Source of the DNA: Pyxicephalus adspersus
Taxonomy: Eukaryota; Chordata; Amphibia; Anura; Pyxicephalidae
NCBI RefSeq assembly: GCF_032062135.1
Contig: NC_092859.1
Location: 122,710,725 to 122,774,724 of the forward strand
Length of the DNA stretch: 64,000 nucleotides
Reading direction: 5' to 3'
Below are positions 22,736 through 35,105 of this stretch, piece by piece. Under the pieces are notes generated by a model. That model was given only the letters and a program-made list of their open reading frames with translations. It had not been told where the DNA came from and did not search any database. Position numbers and translations under genes: made by a program. The stretch's first letter is position 1; each line of letters starts with the position of its first letter.

Positions 22736-22993
22736 TGGTGTTTCTTCACCTTTTTAAAATGGGGGTGGAGGGATTTGAAATAACTTTCAGGTCCCTTCTA
22801 TAATTACTATACCCACAGCTCATTATTATGGTAGTCAGTGGGAAAAATACCTCCTACATTGCTGGCCAATAGGAAGAATATCACATATACAGCCAAAAAG
22901 ATCTTTAGTGTCAGTAAAACTGACCTGGAAGTCACAAACTGCTCTTTGCTCAAGGAACCCACCCTCTGGAGGAACTCTGTTAGAGAAACACTG
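22736..22993. mobile_element. hAT-type MITE (CAGTGTTTC ends), copy 1
   Basis: The ends TGGTGTTTCTTCACC and CAGTGTTTCTCTAACA (inward from 22993) are inverted. The 8-base flanks ATATAGAC (22728-22735) and ATCTAGAC (22994-23001) match at 7 of 8. The same family is at 56465-56693. Confidence 0.75.
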
Positions 22994-23364
22994 ATCTAGA
23001 CCATAAAACATGTATACATTTCATTGACTATTGCTATGAAATCAAAACTACAAAACAATTCTAACTGCAGTAATATGCTTCACTTCATACATGTGCTCAA
23101 GGATCACATTGCTCCTCTATAGTTCCTTAACACTTCAAGCTATGGTGTAGTTGGGAATGGCACAGATGGAGAAAGATTCAGCTATACCATTAACAATCAT
23201 GTCAAATATATTTATTTTGCTTACGTCACTGACTTCTGCCAATGCAGTGTATATCATCCCACCAATGGTAGTATTAACAACCACTACATTTGTGACTGCC
23301 TCCAAAAAAGAAAAGTAAGAGAAAGCAAAAGAGAAGGAGAAAGCACAACGGTCTGTGTTTCTGT

Positions 23365-25796
23365 CTACCCAATTCTACTATAGCTGAAGCCCTTCAAGAA
23401 AGAAGAGCAGGTTGGTATCTTGACTTTTTCTACTGTTTTTGTTCTAAATTATACAGTATATGGTCTCCTCTCCATCCCCAGCCTGTGATTGGACTGGGAA
23501 GTAGTATCAGCCCTTTTATCTCTGCCCCTGATGTTCTCTCTGCCTGTTCCCCACCTGCTTATATGGGGTGCAGCACACCTGACTGGCTGCCATGTTGGTT
23601 CAACCTCTTACCCTCTGAGTGCTGCTTGTTTTACATGGCTGATACCAAGCCTACTAAATCATATTAATGTAAAATGTGTTTTCTTTTTTATAAACACATA
23701 ACTGCATACATTGATGTTTTCAGGTTTTCCAAAAATGTATGTGTTTTTATATTTATATTGGTATATAGCTGCTAATGAGGTCTGTATGGGTGTATGTACA
23801 GATCTGTAGTTTTATATATTTTATTACACCCTTTTGAGTTAAAAGGTCCCAATTCACTTGAACATTCTTATACAATTACCCTCTCTTTATTCTTAATAGA
23901 TTAAAAAGTGATACAGCCATATGTCTGAGCGTCAGACACTTTTAAATTAAAATATCTGTGGCTCTTTTTTTCACATATCTGTTAGCACAGTGATCCTTTT
24001 ACTTCAACGTCCTGTTATCTTCTACCTAGCCACTTCCAGGTGTAATGAGCAGTTAGCTGAGACCACTCCAATCATGTCTTGTTGCCATTTCTTGTCACAA
24101 ACTGCATAACTGCACTAACTTTTGGGTCACTCTGTCCACAAGCAGTCCATTTTGGTGGAAGTCAATGGACTTGTGTGACCAAATATGACTGACTAAATAT
24201 GTAACTATTTACCAAACACTGTAACTATGGCTGGACCAGCCACCATGTGATCCTGATGGAATTGTCTGCCCACATTTTAGTGCATTTTGAGATGACAGAG
24301 GCTCTTATTATTATTATTGGACCATCGAATAAGGTGAGTTTATCTGTGTTGTAGCCCATGATCACACACACATTAATGCTATACACAAGGATTCCAAGAA
24401 ATCCTAGGATTTATTCTTGTGCATTCTGGTAAAACGAGGCAGGGCAGGTTTTTAGAGTGACCTGTATGATTGCATAGGGCTCCATTAAAATCAGCTTATA
24501 AGGGGCACCAGGAGAACTTCACTGCTAAGGTGTCTAGGAAGCAGCCACTTTTGCACACATACTTTCCACCAGGGATAGTGCACTGTGGTGGGTTGTATCA
24601 GAAAACCATGCATGTGTGTTATTTGGTCCTTTTATTCGGTTAGCAGCTCATTCAAAATGAATGATTTGTCCTACTGCAAAGCATTTTAATAGGAAACATA
24701 AGGAATGTTTTTGCATGATTAGATGGACTGGAATTTGTCTCATGAGTTTTTTTAATTTAACAAAAGTATTTAGTAATCAAATGCATTAAATAATAATACT
24801 AAGTATATATTAAATAGACTTGAATCTTAAATGCGCTTTCAAACACTGAATGACATGATCATCCACCTGTGGGTCAAATTTATTGGCAAACAAATGATGC
24901 TGCTGAAGCAACCATTGGAGATCACCAGATCCATACACACACACATCTCTTCTGTGTTGCCCAGTGCATGGAGAAAAAGGGGCTCCATGATTTATGTCTC
25001 CTTCATGGCCTCCCCACTTCACCAACCTGTGGAATCAGGTCTGATGTGTCATATTTTGGGTGCTGGGGGAACGATCCAGGAATCCAGGGAACCCTGTGAA
25101 GTGAAGCCCAGAGAAACTCATCTGGACTGTATGTATCTTTTGCCCAGTTCATAAAATATCTTGCAAAGTCTCTATCAAAGATTTCACAAATTCCCTGGTG
25201 AGAACAACATATGCATTGCCACAGTAAATAGGTACATTTAAGGGTGGTTGATCTTTCCTAACAGTGGTATTCCCATCTTGCTTTTTTAGGTGCAGGTGGT
25301 GCTTCAGACTCTAACTTAATGCTGTAACCATTTCAGCATTAGTCTTCAATGGGAAATCTGCTCCACAAGTATTGATAAGGTATTTCCACTCTACAGTACT
25401 GTTCAGGAGGTCTTCCATACAGTTTATATCAGCTTGGACACGTGACCATGAAGCATATACCACCGACTCCAGCTTGGATGCAACAAACACATTGTCAAAG
25501 CAAGAAGCTATGGCTCGCACAGCCTGATGAAAAGTGTCTGGGGATTTACGATCTACATGCACACAGTAAATATTTTGAGGAGCATAAATTGATCCTAATA
25601 ATTTCTCAAACATCTCAATGTCATTATGGATCACCATGGAAAAAGCAATGGGGTCATTTCTTTCTTTATTGCTCATACTAAACAGAACATACTTCTTCAT
25701 CTTTTTAAATGTTGTTCAGTCTTTGGTCAGTTTGATGAGTTCTGTATCACTGGTCATAATTTTTCTTTTTTTTAGAATACAAGTTTTTAAGCAAAG
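23365..25796 (-). repeat. Tandem duplication, copy B (with the GCNT pseudogene)
   Basis: Direct repeat of 14930-20333 without the LINE insertion. Similarity to the intact gene stops abruptly near 25796, inside the coding region, so the duplication carried only the 3' four-fifths of the gene. Confidence 0.75.
24810..25796 (-). pseudogene. GCNT3-like pseudogene, 5'-truncated duplicate
   Basis: It matches the intact gene from about residue 85 to near the C-terminus. Disabling changes: the codon of C112 is TGA here (plus strand TCA at 25716-25718). Frameshifting deletions relative to the intact copy occur near 25311 (22 bases), 25263 (32 bases), 25172 (4 bases) and 25028 (5 bases). The last residues are replaced by an early stop. 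The N-terminal signal anchor and stem are absent. One stretch, 25311-25700, is still open for 129 codons and close to the parent, but it lacks the catalytic Glu region in frame. It lies 4.2 kb upstream of the intact gene on the same strand. Confidence 0.92.
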
Positions 25797-27265
25797 CCAG
25801 TACATTGCTTTGGGTGGAGATTGTATTGAGTAAAGAAATACATTTTGTTAAACAAATCACTATCTGAGTAAAATTACCATAGTTTGGATTCCTCATTCCA
25901 TATACTACCTCGGTAGATCAAACAATATCTTTTTAAACATAACTAAATACCGTGCCATATAGATGAATATATGGAATCTTTTTTCACATGTTTATTTTTT
26001 ACATTTTGTAAAATATTTTAAAACATTTTTCAATCCATACCTTAACAACACTGTGGAGCAATGCTCCAGAATTATTGAAATATTCACATTACTTTGCATT
26101 TCTCATGAAGACGGTGGGTCTTTTTTTTATATTGTATATGTTGACAACAATATTGCAAACTGAAACTCCATGTTTATTTTCTGTATACTGGCAAACAAAT
26201 CACTACATTAAACTCCTTGAGAAATTTCCTAATGTAAGTATTCTAATTATTTGCTCAGATATTTGTCAGGCACCCAATCAGTGGGTCTTAAACCTTCTCA
26301 TATGGAAATAAAATACTCTATATTCAGAAATCACTACTTGTAAGGCAGTGAATATGACATTCAATGACATTTTCTGGTGGTGAATCGATCACTGCAATTT
26401 AAAAAAACATGGACCTGGAAGATTCTCCACCAGAAAATGTGTAATGAATGTCACAGTCATTGGTTAAAAAAAGACCCCTTTTCACATATAAAATAATAGA
26501 GAATTATTTGCAATTTTCTCTATTTTTCATTAATTAGGTGAATCCTAATTTTTTATTCTAGCAAATATGTCATAACATTAGAATCTGTTTTATATCCTGT
26601 AGCTGTCGAATACATTAAAAAATAGACTCCATGTTTCCACACATCCTGTGCCCATATATCCAACATGGGATTAAAGCCAGCAAATATTACACAAATATTA
26701 CACAACAACCAATCCTTTATTTGGGAAAACAACAACAGCCTTCTAAAACCAAAGTGGCCACAACTTTTTTTAATATCAGTTTATTAAACATTACTCAAAA
26801 CATTTTCATTCAAAGTGATAAAGATTTTATTTAAAGCTTAACAAAATATCTAAAATTTAAAGATAACCCAAATTTCCAACAAGAAGAATGTAAAGAACCA
26901 GCTGGGTCTGTAAAAAAAAAAAAAAAACAACAACAATACTTTTCCTTAATGCATGCCTAAATCAAAAGAAAGTGTTGAAATGAAGATAAAGCCTAAATTT
27001 GCATATTCATAGTTTATAAATCAAGCCTAATCTACGTCTTAAAAAACTATTACATCAGGCCCCCAATTCTCAAGGAATGAGACAAAATCCATACAAAAGA
27101 CAAAATTATATGATGAGCACACTTCCTGAAATCAAACTATATTAAATTTTAGTGATCAATAGTCAGCAGATGAGGGAACCACGAAGCACAAAGCAACAAA
27201 AAAATTTGGACCAAATGGAAAAACAAAAATATTGACTAGCTCTCATATGTATCCATCTCCATCTA
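25797..27265. other. AT-rich intergenic sequence with a small palindromic repeat
   Basis: Around 26335-26465, 'ACATTTTCTGGTGG' is answered by 'CCACCAGAAAATGT', and the outer 'GCAGTGAATATGACATTC' recurs near 59603-59620. This suggests a small MITE. Otherwise I see nothing. Confidence 0.45.
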
Positions 27266-27269
27266 CCCA

Positions 27270-27870
27270 ATTATTATTTTTTGTTTTTCAAAATAAAAAC
27301 CATGGCTAATCTATTCTCCAATTAAACGCCATAGAAGACAAACAAAATGAATTCCATTATTCAAGAGGACTAATACAGATATGCATAAAGAACAAAACAC
27401 GGCAATATAAAGGTAAAACCTTATTTGAGGAAAAACAAACAGCAGATGTGGCATGGCATTAGTCTGTTAGCATTTAAAGTGTAATGGGTTCACTACTGTC
27501 CGGGAAAAAAAAACTTACTTACGAAAACCTTTCATCACTTCACGCACTAAAAAAAACTGAAACACGGAAAATTTTGTAACTGCAATACAAAGGATAGATC
27601 TGACTAACACTCATGAATGTGAGAGTAGGAGTAATTCTAAATCATTACTTTAGAATCATTACCCTAGATTTAGACGCTGAAACATTATCAAATAATTTAA
27701 AAATGCTAACCAAGCCTCCTATGCTGCCAAATACCTTCCCCATGTAGACAGAACTAAGGAATTATTAATGCATTCATCAAGTAACTTTAAACGGACAGAC
27801 AAGGTATGCCAGCTTTGTCTACTCCTGGCAGCAAGCTTTTGAACTTTGCCAGTGGAAAAAGGGATAAATT
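27270..27870 (-). pseudogene. Tyrosine-recombinase-like (DIRS/Ngaro-type) relic
   Basis: Read on the minus strand, broken frames give an N-terminal core-binding pattern, 'VLSTWGRYLAA' then 'EAWLAFLNYL' (about 27770-27700). 'FLVREVMKGFRK' follows (about 27550-27515), then a 'PIT..ML'-like segment near 27490-27450. Spacing and order fit the tyrosine recombinase found in DIRS/Ngaro-like retroelements or Cryptons. Stops are frequent, and the catalytic Arg/His/Tyr set cannot be confirmed. Family-level inference only. Confidence 0.4.
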
Positions 27871-28009
27871 ATCTGCTATAATACTAAGATGCTGGAAATT
27901 TAACCAACTTTACCCCAAATGTTAGGTTGCAAACATTTCAAGACATTGAGATAGGGAAATACATGTGAGGATTTAAAAGAAATATTGATCAAAGCATATA
28001 AGACACCCT

Positions 28010-28150
28010 TACTATAGATTATAAACTCTTCGAGGCAGGGTCCTCTCCTCCTCCTGTGTCACTGTCTGTATTCCTCTGTCATTTGCAACCCCTATTTAAT
28101 GTACAACGATGCGTAATATGTTGGCGCTATATAAATCATGTTTAACAATG
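28010..28150 (+). mobile_element. L2 LINE 3' tail
   Basis: 'GGCAGGGTCCTCTCCTCCT' through 'CATTTGCAACCCCTATTTAA' to 'TAATATGTTGGCGCTATATA'. It matches the 3' end of the L2 at 53.5-54.8 kb. Only the tail is present. Confidence 0.85.
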
Positions 28151-30179
28151 AAATAAACAATAATCAGTTTGAAAGGAAAGACTTTTTAAAACTGTTCACC
28201 ACAAATATTAGAAGGCAACTACAAAAGCTGTAATAAACCATGAGCAACCCATCCAGCAACCCAAGGGGCAGTACATAAATGATTTTACCATATTGCTGAA
28301 AAAAACATGGCTTACCAGCATCTATGGACAAAATAGAATCCCTATCAAATTAGAAATCTTCCTGCCAAAAAATATGCAAGTAAAATTGTTTAAAATTTCA
28401 AAATCAAGATCACATCCTCAACTCATTTAAAGCCTTGGGCAAGCAGATATAAGCATTAATTAGGTGGCTGTAAACCTGAAATAGCTAAATAAAGTCTCCT
28501 AGTCAGATACCCAATTTCTTTATTTAGGTTTTTAGCAACAACATGTTCTTGAACTTTACCTGAACTTAAATTATTAACCAATGTGTAACCTGGGCCTGTG
28601 AAAGGGTAATAAAAACCTTATGTAATGTCAATTTAATTTTGGCAACTAAGCAACTAAGAAAGCATTTCTTTGAGCTTCAACAGGTTGCACATTTTTGCAA
28701 AAAAGCTCCACATTTGCTTGCTGGTTACCCAACTTCATAAATCACTTTTACATTGGATGTTATCCTGTACAAAAAGCACACTCATGTTTATGCTTATCTT
28801 ATGTGTTAAACTTAGACTGGCCATTGCTAAATTCAAAACGCAGACCTTTCCTTTACCCGAAAATATTTGCAATACAGGGTTGCTTGAAATGACCATGACA
28901 TGATTTCAGAAGAAGAAAACATCTTTTACTCCCTATTTTAGGCACATTGTACAGAAAGCTGTGGGCTAAAGGCCTCATCATAATAAAGTCAAGCTAAGCC
29001 AGAAAATTTATTTTTAAATGCTTCTAAGTTAGTATCTAAATGCTGGAACAAATCACTACTTTTCGTTTCACTAAACCACTGGAATAAATACAAAAGGCTT
29101 GGAGCCAACTCTTTAAAGAATATATAGGTATATATAGTTATGTGTACACAAAAATGAACCCTTCCCCTTTACAAAACTTTTTTCAATAGGGCTATGCAGT
29201 GGAACCCTAAAGGTCTTTACAATACCTCCTAATGTTTTATGACAAACCTGCCAAGTAGATATGATAAGGTTTACATGTAGAAGCTCATTAGTCTCCCCCC
29301 TTCCCTGTATACATGTTGACTGACTCCTACTGGGAGCAGTATATCCTTTTGTGCTACACGTCTTGTATAGCAATGTCCTTCCTCTTTTGGGTTTTTATTG
29401 ACCTCACTTCATGAGGGAGATATCCCCTTCCTTGCTTTAATGACATCCCTCCAATTGAACGACTTCTGACAATGTAGCTCCATCCAAAAAGATCCCAATG
29501 GTGGGCCCGACCTGCACTCCTAGCTTCACATATAATAAATGGTTTTAGGCCTGGAAACAAATAATCTGTGTGGCCTGCCTAAGGTGGCCACCTTCCCAGC
29601 CAAAAAAAAATGTAACCACATAGTTGGCATTTTTTAAAAGGTGTGCCTTTCTCACCTTTCACAATGAACATGGATAATTTTAAGGCGTGTGACCTTCTTG
29701 CCACATAGAAATCACATATCACATAATCACATATTTTTTATAGTTCTTTATATAATTGGAGAAGGTAATATTATGAGTAGCAAGAGTTGGATGCAGACAA
29801 AGGAAAAAAAACAATGAACATGAGCAAAAATAGATAGCAGGCATGATTAAACACTCATGTAAAACAAGTCATCTAGATAAACAAGATAAACAGAACTCAT
29901 CTGGTATTCAATGAGAAATGATAACATACCTATTACAAAAGAAGCACCATCTTTTTAACCTGTAATGCTCCAGTAAATCACCACTGAGTGTATTTAGCAG
30001 TACACTTAGTATGTTGCATTACTAGAAGCAGTGGAAACTGGGCTGAATTTATTACAGGGACGCCTGAAGCATGCAAACTTTAGCACACAGATCCAAACAA
30101 CTCTGCCAAGGTTACCTCTTTTAGATCACCTGTTGTACATGTCCCTGCTTTTCCAATTTTAAATTACCACTAGAAATGC

Positions 30180-30180
<1 letters not shown>
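28151..30180. other. Intergenic sequence, no gene seen
   Basis: Short frames at 28670-28903 and 29113-29560 lack family features. No exon could be supported. Confidence 0.5.
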
Positions 30181-30216
<36 letters not shown>

Positions 30217-30256
30217 TATATATATACATATATATAATTATATATATGTATATATT
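30181..30256. repeat. (TA)n microsatellite
   Basis: Alternating TA with a few interruptions. Confidence 0.95.
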
Positions 30257-30319
30257 TGAATCAAATAAAATGTTTGCAGCTGATACTTGCAGTTAATAGG
30301 TCCTTTGGGCCCAAGACTG

Positions 30320-30735
30320 GTAAACGGTTGCTGTCATGGTGGCAGTGGTTTCTTTTACCTGCTGAGGACCTTGGTGGCGCTGTCTGCCGCTGCTTTCTGC
30401 TGATGGTGGTGGCTGGTAATGGCTGTTTTTCACTGCGGAGTGTCTCGAAGGTAGGTGCTGCAGATGCTTTCCGCTGATGGCCCTGGCTACTTTGCATTGC
30501 TGGGTGTATTGGTGGCAGTAGCTATTTTTCCTTTCTGAGTACTTTGGTGGTGGCGGCTGATTTTCGCTGTTGAGTATATTGGTGGTGGTAGCTTTTTTCC
30601 CTCTTGAGTGTCTTGCGAGTGGTGGCTGGTTTCCGGTGCTAAGTGTCTTGGCAGAGATGGTGTTTGCTTTGCTCAGCTAAGTGTCCTGTATTGGTGGTGG
30701 TGGCTGCTTTCCACGACTGGGTGTCCTACAGATCA
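30320..30735. repeat. Minisatellite, roughly 45-60 bp degenerate units
   Basis: Repeated theme of 'TTGGTGGTGGTGGCTG', then 'CTTTCCGCTG', then 'GAGTGTCTTG', about eight degenerate units. Frames within it (for example 30256-30477) are by-products. Confidence 0.75.
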
Positions 30736-31343
30736 TGAAATTCTGATGGCATGGAGGCTTCCACGGAATTATAAAGCCAAACTAAAGCCGAGCTTGAACA
30801 AGTCAAATTTTAATAGCAATCTAAATGTTTTGCATACAAATCTGTTTTATGGGCCAAATGGGCCTACTCAATAGGTTTTCAAATTTGAAAAGTTCAGTTC
30901 CAGGGGAGAAGAAAAAAAGAGATCCAGGAAGATCAGAGGTAATGTTGTAAATTCAGGCAAAGGTTGTACATGTTAGCCATTACAAGGTATAGGATCATCT
31001 TTCAATGTCCAATGTGTTCAATACATTGGGACCAGATTTGTAAGTTCATCAAGGATAATAGTTGTCAGTTTTTTATTATTCATCTTTCCAGTGAACTAAA
31101 TAGAAAACATCTCTAAAATTAGGAGTAGGGGAAAGATAAGCAATCATTTGGTGGCACTAAATATAAAGGAAACCAATTTATTCATAGCCCTGGATTTGTT
31201 CAGAATTTGCCTGTTAAGCAGTGGATCTTTACGTATAGTGAAGTGAGTACTAAGTTTCTAAGACTACAGACCCTTATCCACAGTTATTGACAGGAGACCA
31301 CCACCAAATTTGCAACATTGCGGCTTCCTGGCATCACTGTCTA

Positions 31344-31391
<48 letters not shown>

Positions 31392-32879
31392 TTGTATCCA
31401 GAGGCATTTTTAGCTTCTCCTCTTTCAAGCACTTTCAAGCTGATAAACTGCTGTTACTGTCAGGTTATACTTCTTAAAATATTGGGAGTTTATTTCCGCT
31501 GCTTTCAGAAGTAAGCTGTCTTTTAATGCCACATCATAGAAATCAGAAGAAACGTACAGTAAATTAGAGCTCATGCACAGTTCACATTTTACTGTATCTT
31601 TGCCTGTTTCTTTCATTGGTCTGTAGGTTATTCAATACACAAATATATTGCTATATGGAACAGCTAGGACTGCCTGTACAACCTTTAGCAGCAATGGCAC
31701 TTCGGTATTTTGGAAAAAAATCTAGCCACTTTGCAGCACAAGAAGTGTCTGTCTTTTATTTTATCACTGGCATTGCAATGTTCAGCAAACAAAATTCTCT
31801 ATATAATTCTTCACATTCCATATCTTTCATATTCAAAATTCCACAAACCTTTTGATGAAACTTTAGTAAAATTCAAACATAACAAAATGTTTGCTTTACT
31901 AAAGCACATTAATAGTTCTCTACAATAAAACTTTTGCTTGTGTTCGAGAATCTTTTGGGACTACGAGAAGCATTGTTGACTTTGAAGCCAAAAAATAATT
32001 ATTTTAACTTGTTGTTTGTCCAAACTTTTTATAGAGTTTGAGAAAAAAATAAATGTATAAAAAAAATTTGTGCAAAAAAAAAAAAAAAAAAGTAAGGAAA
32101 CCCTTAGCTAAGGTCTGCACTTAAAATGTCTTCTTGATCTTTTTTAAAGACCTGGATGACAGAACTGCTCTCTTTCAATTGCCAATTAAAAAGTAGTCTT
32201 TCAACTGTTGCAAACAGACTTAGCCAATGTGTTGCGACGTGGCAAATAACTTTGTGGTAATCTTTTTGAGCAAAGTCAATTCAGGATTTCAATTCACTAA
32301 CATATTTATCACTTCATAAAAACTCATTAAAGACCTTATTTAAATGAACACATTATTCAGTTCATGTAGCAGTGCTATGTAGAAAATACCTTTTTTGTTA
32401 GAAACACATTAAACAGCTAAAGAAAAATATTTTTAATTGTCTTCATTATTAGCATCTGTAGCCACTGCAAAGTAACAGAACTTTTCTGCATTTCTTCAGT
32501 GGATAAGAAACAATATGTGAATTATGGTTTTACCATGATTGTTTGCACTTTTTCATTTGTTGAATGACTTCTTTTTTAACTTGTTTGAACAATGAGATAA
32601 TAGGTAGTCATAATGATTGTGTACAGTATGGAACATTTGAGTCAGTTCTGTCACAGTAACAACACATTGCTCTTTATTCTGTGCAGAAGTAAAAATGTTG
32701 AATGATGTTGCTCTTTTTCCTTTCCTTTAAATTGCAAAGATATGTTTTTCCACTTGCTTGCTATTTAAGTGCATCCACACCATCAAATTTCCCAGCAAAT
32801 GTTCTTTGACATGCTTTGACAAGCAATGTGCTTTAATTTTATCTTTTATACTGGCCAGCCAAGACCTTACTATGGATCC
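30736..32879. other. Intergenic sequence with a (TA)n run at 31345-31387
   Basis: No coding exon was supported. An A-run lies at 32078-32090. Nothing else is named. Confidence 0.5.
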
Positions 32880-33475
32880 TGAAACCTCTTATTAAGAATA
32901 CAATTGTATTTTTGATGCTTATCCTAAGTGGTGTATCGTGACACCATAACTGCCGAGTTCTATTCCACGTTTAAAGATATACTAGCTCCTATTCCAGTGG
33001 CTGTTTATAGGTGCTGTCTAGAAAAGCGTTCGATGCCTTGGTCCACAAGAGTGTCATCCTTAGTTCTACTATCAAAGGGTAAAGAACCTACTAATATTAG
33101 GAACTGGAGGTATATAGCACTAAAATCTAGTACTAAAATTCTGTTTTCCAGATTGGTTAATGTTTCTTCATTACTGCTGGCAATTTGTCAGTTTGGTACA
33201 GTGAAAGGACGAAGCATCTTGTTTAGGGAGATTTTAGAGAAAAGTAAAGTCATTGGCTATGGTAAATATATTGTCAGCCTTTGAAAGAGTGGACAGTGAC
33301 TACTTATGGGCAATTTTGATAAAGTATGGCAGAAACTTCTCTTACATTAAAGAATGGCAAGGCAACACTTTTAGGGCAGAGACAGGGGAAAGGCAAGGTT
33401 GCCCTTTGAGATTACTTTTGTATGTCTTCGCTATAGATCCCGTTAAGAGATCTTTGCAGGAGTGTGGTTTCTAAG
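32880..33475 (+). pseudogene. Tx1-like L1 reverse transcriptase fragment
   Basis: Frames 32928-33284 and 33253-33474 overlap through a frameshift near 33270. They carry the L1/Tx1 RT order: 'SLVLLSKGKEPTNIRNWR', 'IALKSSTKIL', 'QFGTVKGRSI', 'AFERVDSDYLW' (the AFD-type motif with Asp present) and 'GERQGCPLRLLLYVFAIDP'. The endonuclease, the YADD box and the 3' end are absent. It is a dead fragment and need not be related to the Gag-like frame that follows. Confidence 0.8.
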
Positions 33476-33652
33476 GGGTGCCAATCCCCAACAGCCCTTC
33501 TCTCATTGTGGCATAACTTTATCTGGCATTAGCCTTTTTGTTCTTGATTTTTATATACATTTTTGGGTTTTGGTTTCAGGTTTATTTAGGTGGTCACTTT
33601 GTACTTTAATAGGTATTATCAGTTATCTGACAACTTTTAGAATATACTAAGT

Positions 33653-34924
33653 TTGCAAATTACAGGTACAGGCTTGTTGGAAATGGCATCCTTATCCAGT
33701 TTGGGAAGGTTTGTATCAGCCTATACTCTTAAGCATAAATGCATCAATTTTGCCTCAGATGCAAAATTTAAAGAGTCTCCATGGGTATACGTGCAGGAAC
33801 TATTTGACCAGCAAACTAAAACCTATAAAAAGAATAAAAAGTTAAAAAGCCTAGCAATGGCAGGTATGTATGAAGCCTGCATGACCATGAGTGCCAGAAT
33901 GAATACATTATAAGACCTGGTACAAAGTTCTGAAGAGAAAATAATAAAAATGGAAACAGCCAAACAAGATTTACTTCACCAGTTAAATACCACTACCTCC
34001 TTAAATGAGATGATAAGATCTTCTCATGAAGAGCAAAGTAAAAATTATAGATACGCTCAAGGTGAGTTAAATAAATACAAGCAGGTATTGGGGAAATCTG
34101 AGACTGAGTGTGGTCACCTTACTAGTGCCTATAAAGTAGCTCAAGAGCAAATCGCAGAAATGAAAAAAGGCAAACCCATTGACCAAACCAAGTGCAAGCA
34201 GAGAGAGGCACAGCTGATACAAACTATTACTGTTCTTAAAGGAAGGGCAGGCATTGGTAACCAATTGGACCAAGATAAAAACACTGCACCAGCTTGTGCA
34301 TATGACATGTCCATCAGTAAGGCTGCTTGCCAAGCCATTGCCAAGAGTAACCAGCAAATGGAAAGAGAGAACAAAACATTGCCTCTAGAGAAGGATCAGT
34401 TTGTTAATAAAATAGAAGGTCCTTCTATATCCTCAGGCAAGGAGAGAGTTGTACAACCCTCACATGCAAATGAAACTAGTGTGCCTTGTTTGTATAGTAG
34501 GACAGTGGCCTCATCCAGTGTTTGTAGGGAAGGTCATATGTCTAACAAAACCATTCCTTTGTACTGTAAACAGTCATCAACGGTTCCGGATATTCCAGGT
34601 CCTCAGTCTAAACCTGTGTCAGGGGTAAGAAAATGTTTTAATGCCTTTCACAAGATAAGATGCTATACTTGTGGACTATTCGGCCACATTGCCAGATTTT
34701 GTTTGTCCCTTTGTACTGAAAAGAGGATAAACCAACGTCCATATAAAACCTACAGACGTGATACTGAGGTGTATTCACCACGTTGGGGACCCATCTTCAT
34801 AAACATAAGCCAGGGGTCTCTCTCAAAAATACATGTATTGAATTCTACAAGTATGAATTGTAGAGGGTCAGGAATAAGTGACCAAGCTGTTGGGAACCCC
34901 CCACAGAGAGTGCAATGTTATTAA
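33653..34924 (+). pseudogene. Retroelement Gag-like reading frame with a CCHC zinc knuckle
   Basis: About 423 codons in one frame, broken by a single TAA at 33911-33913 (open parts 33653-33913 and 33950-34924). The first part is mixed alpha/beta in character. The middle is Lys/Glu/Gln-rich and coiled-coil-like ('SEEKIIKMETAK' to 'LEKDQF'). The last third has Ser/Pro-rich linkers, then one nucleic-acid-binding knuckle, 'CYTCGLFGHIARFC', and basic residues. This order fits a retrovirus or LTR-retrotransposon Gag, or ORF1 of another retroelement. No protease, RT, integrase or envelope follows. The frame is unusually well preserved compared with other elements nearby. The family is not recognised, and it could be co-opted or simply young. 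Confidence 0.6.
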
Positions 34925-35029
34925 TTAATTTGGAAGTTTTGTAGGAAAAATACAAATCAACGATGGAATCTCAGTATGACCCGGACAGGAAAATCTACAG
35001 GACCCTAAAACACACAGTACTTGGCTTTG

Positions 35030-35105
35030 GTATATTTTATGTACAGTGCTACTTAATGCACAGCGCTGTATAATATGTTGGTATTATATAAATACTGTTT
35101 ATTAA
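35030..35105 (+). mobile_element. L2-type 3' tail fragment
   Basis: 'CACAGCGCTGTATAATATG' then 'TTGGTATTATATAAATACTG'. Only the extreme 3' end is present. Confidence 0.7.

Noticed and set aside
30256..30477. Frames in the 30.3-kb region as a small protein
   Set aside because: They follow a GGTGGTGGC minisatellite and have no other support.
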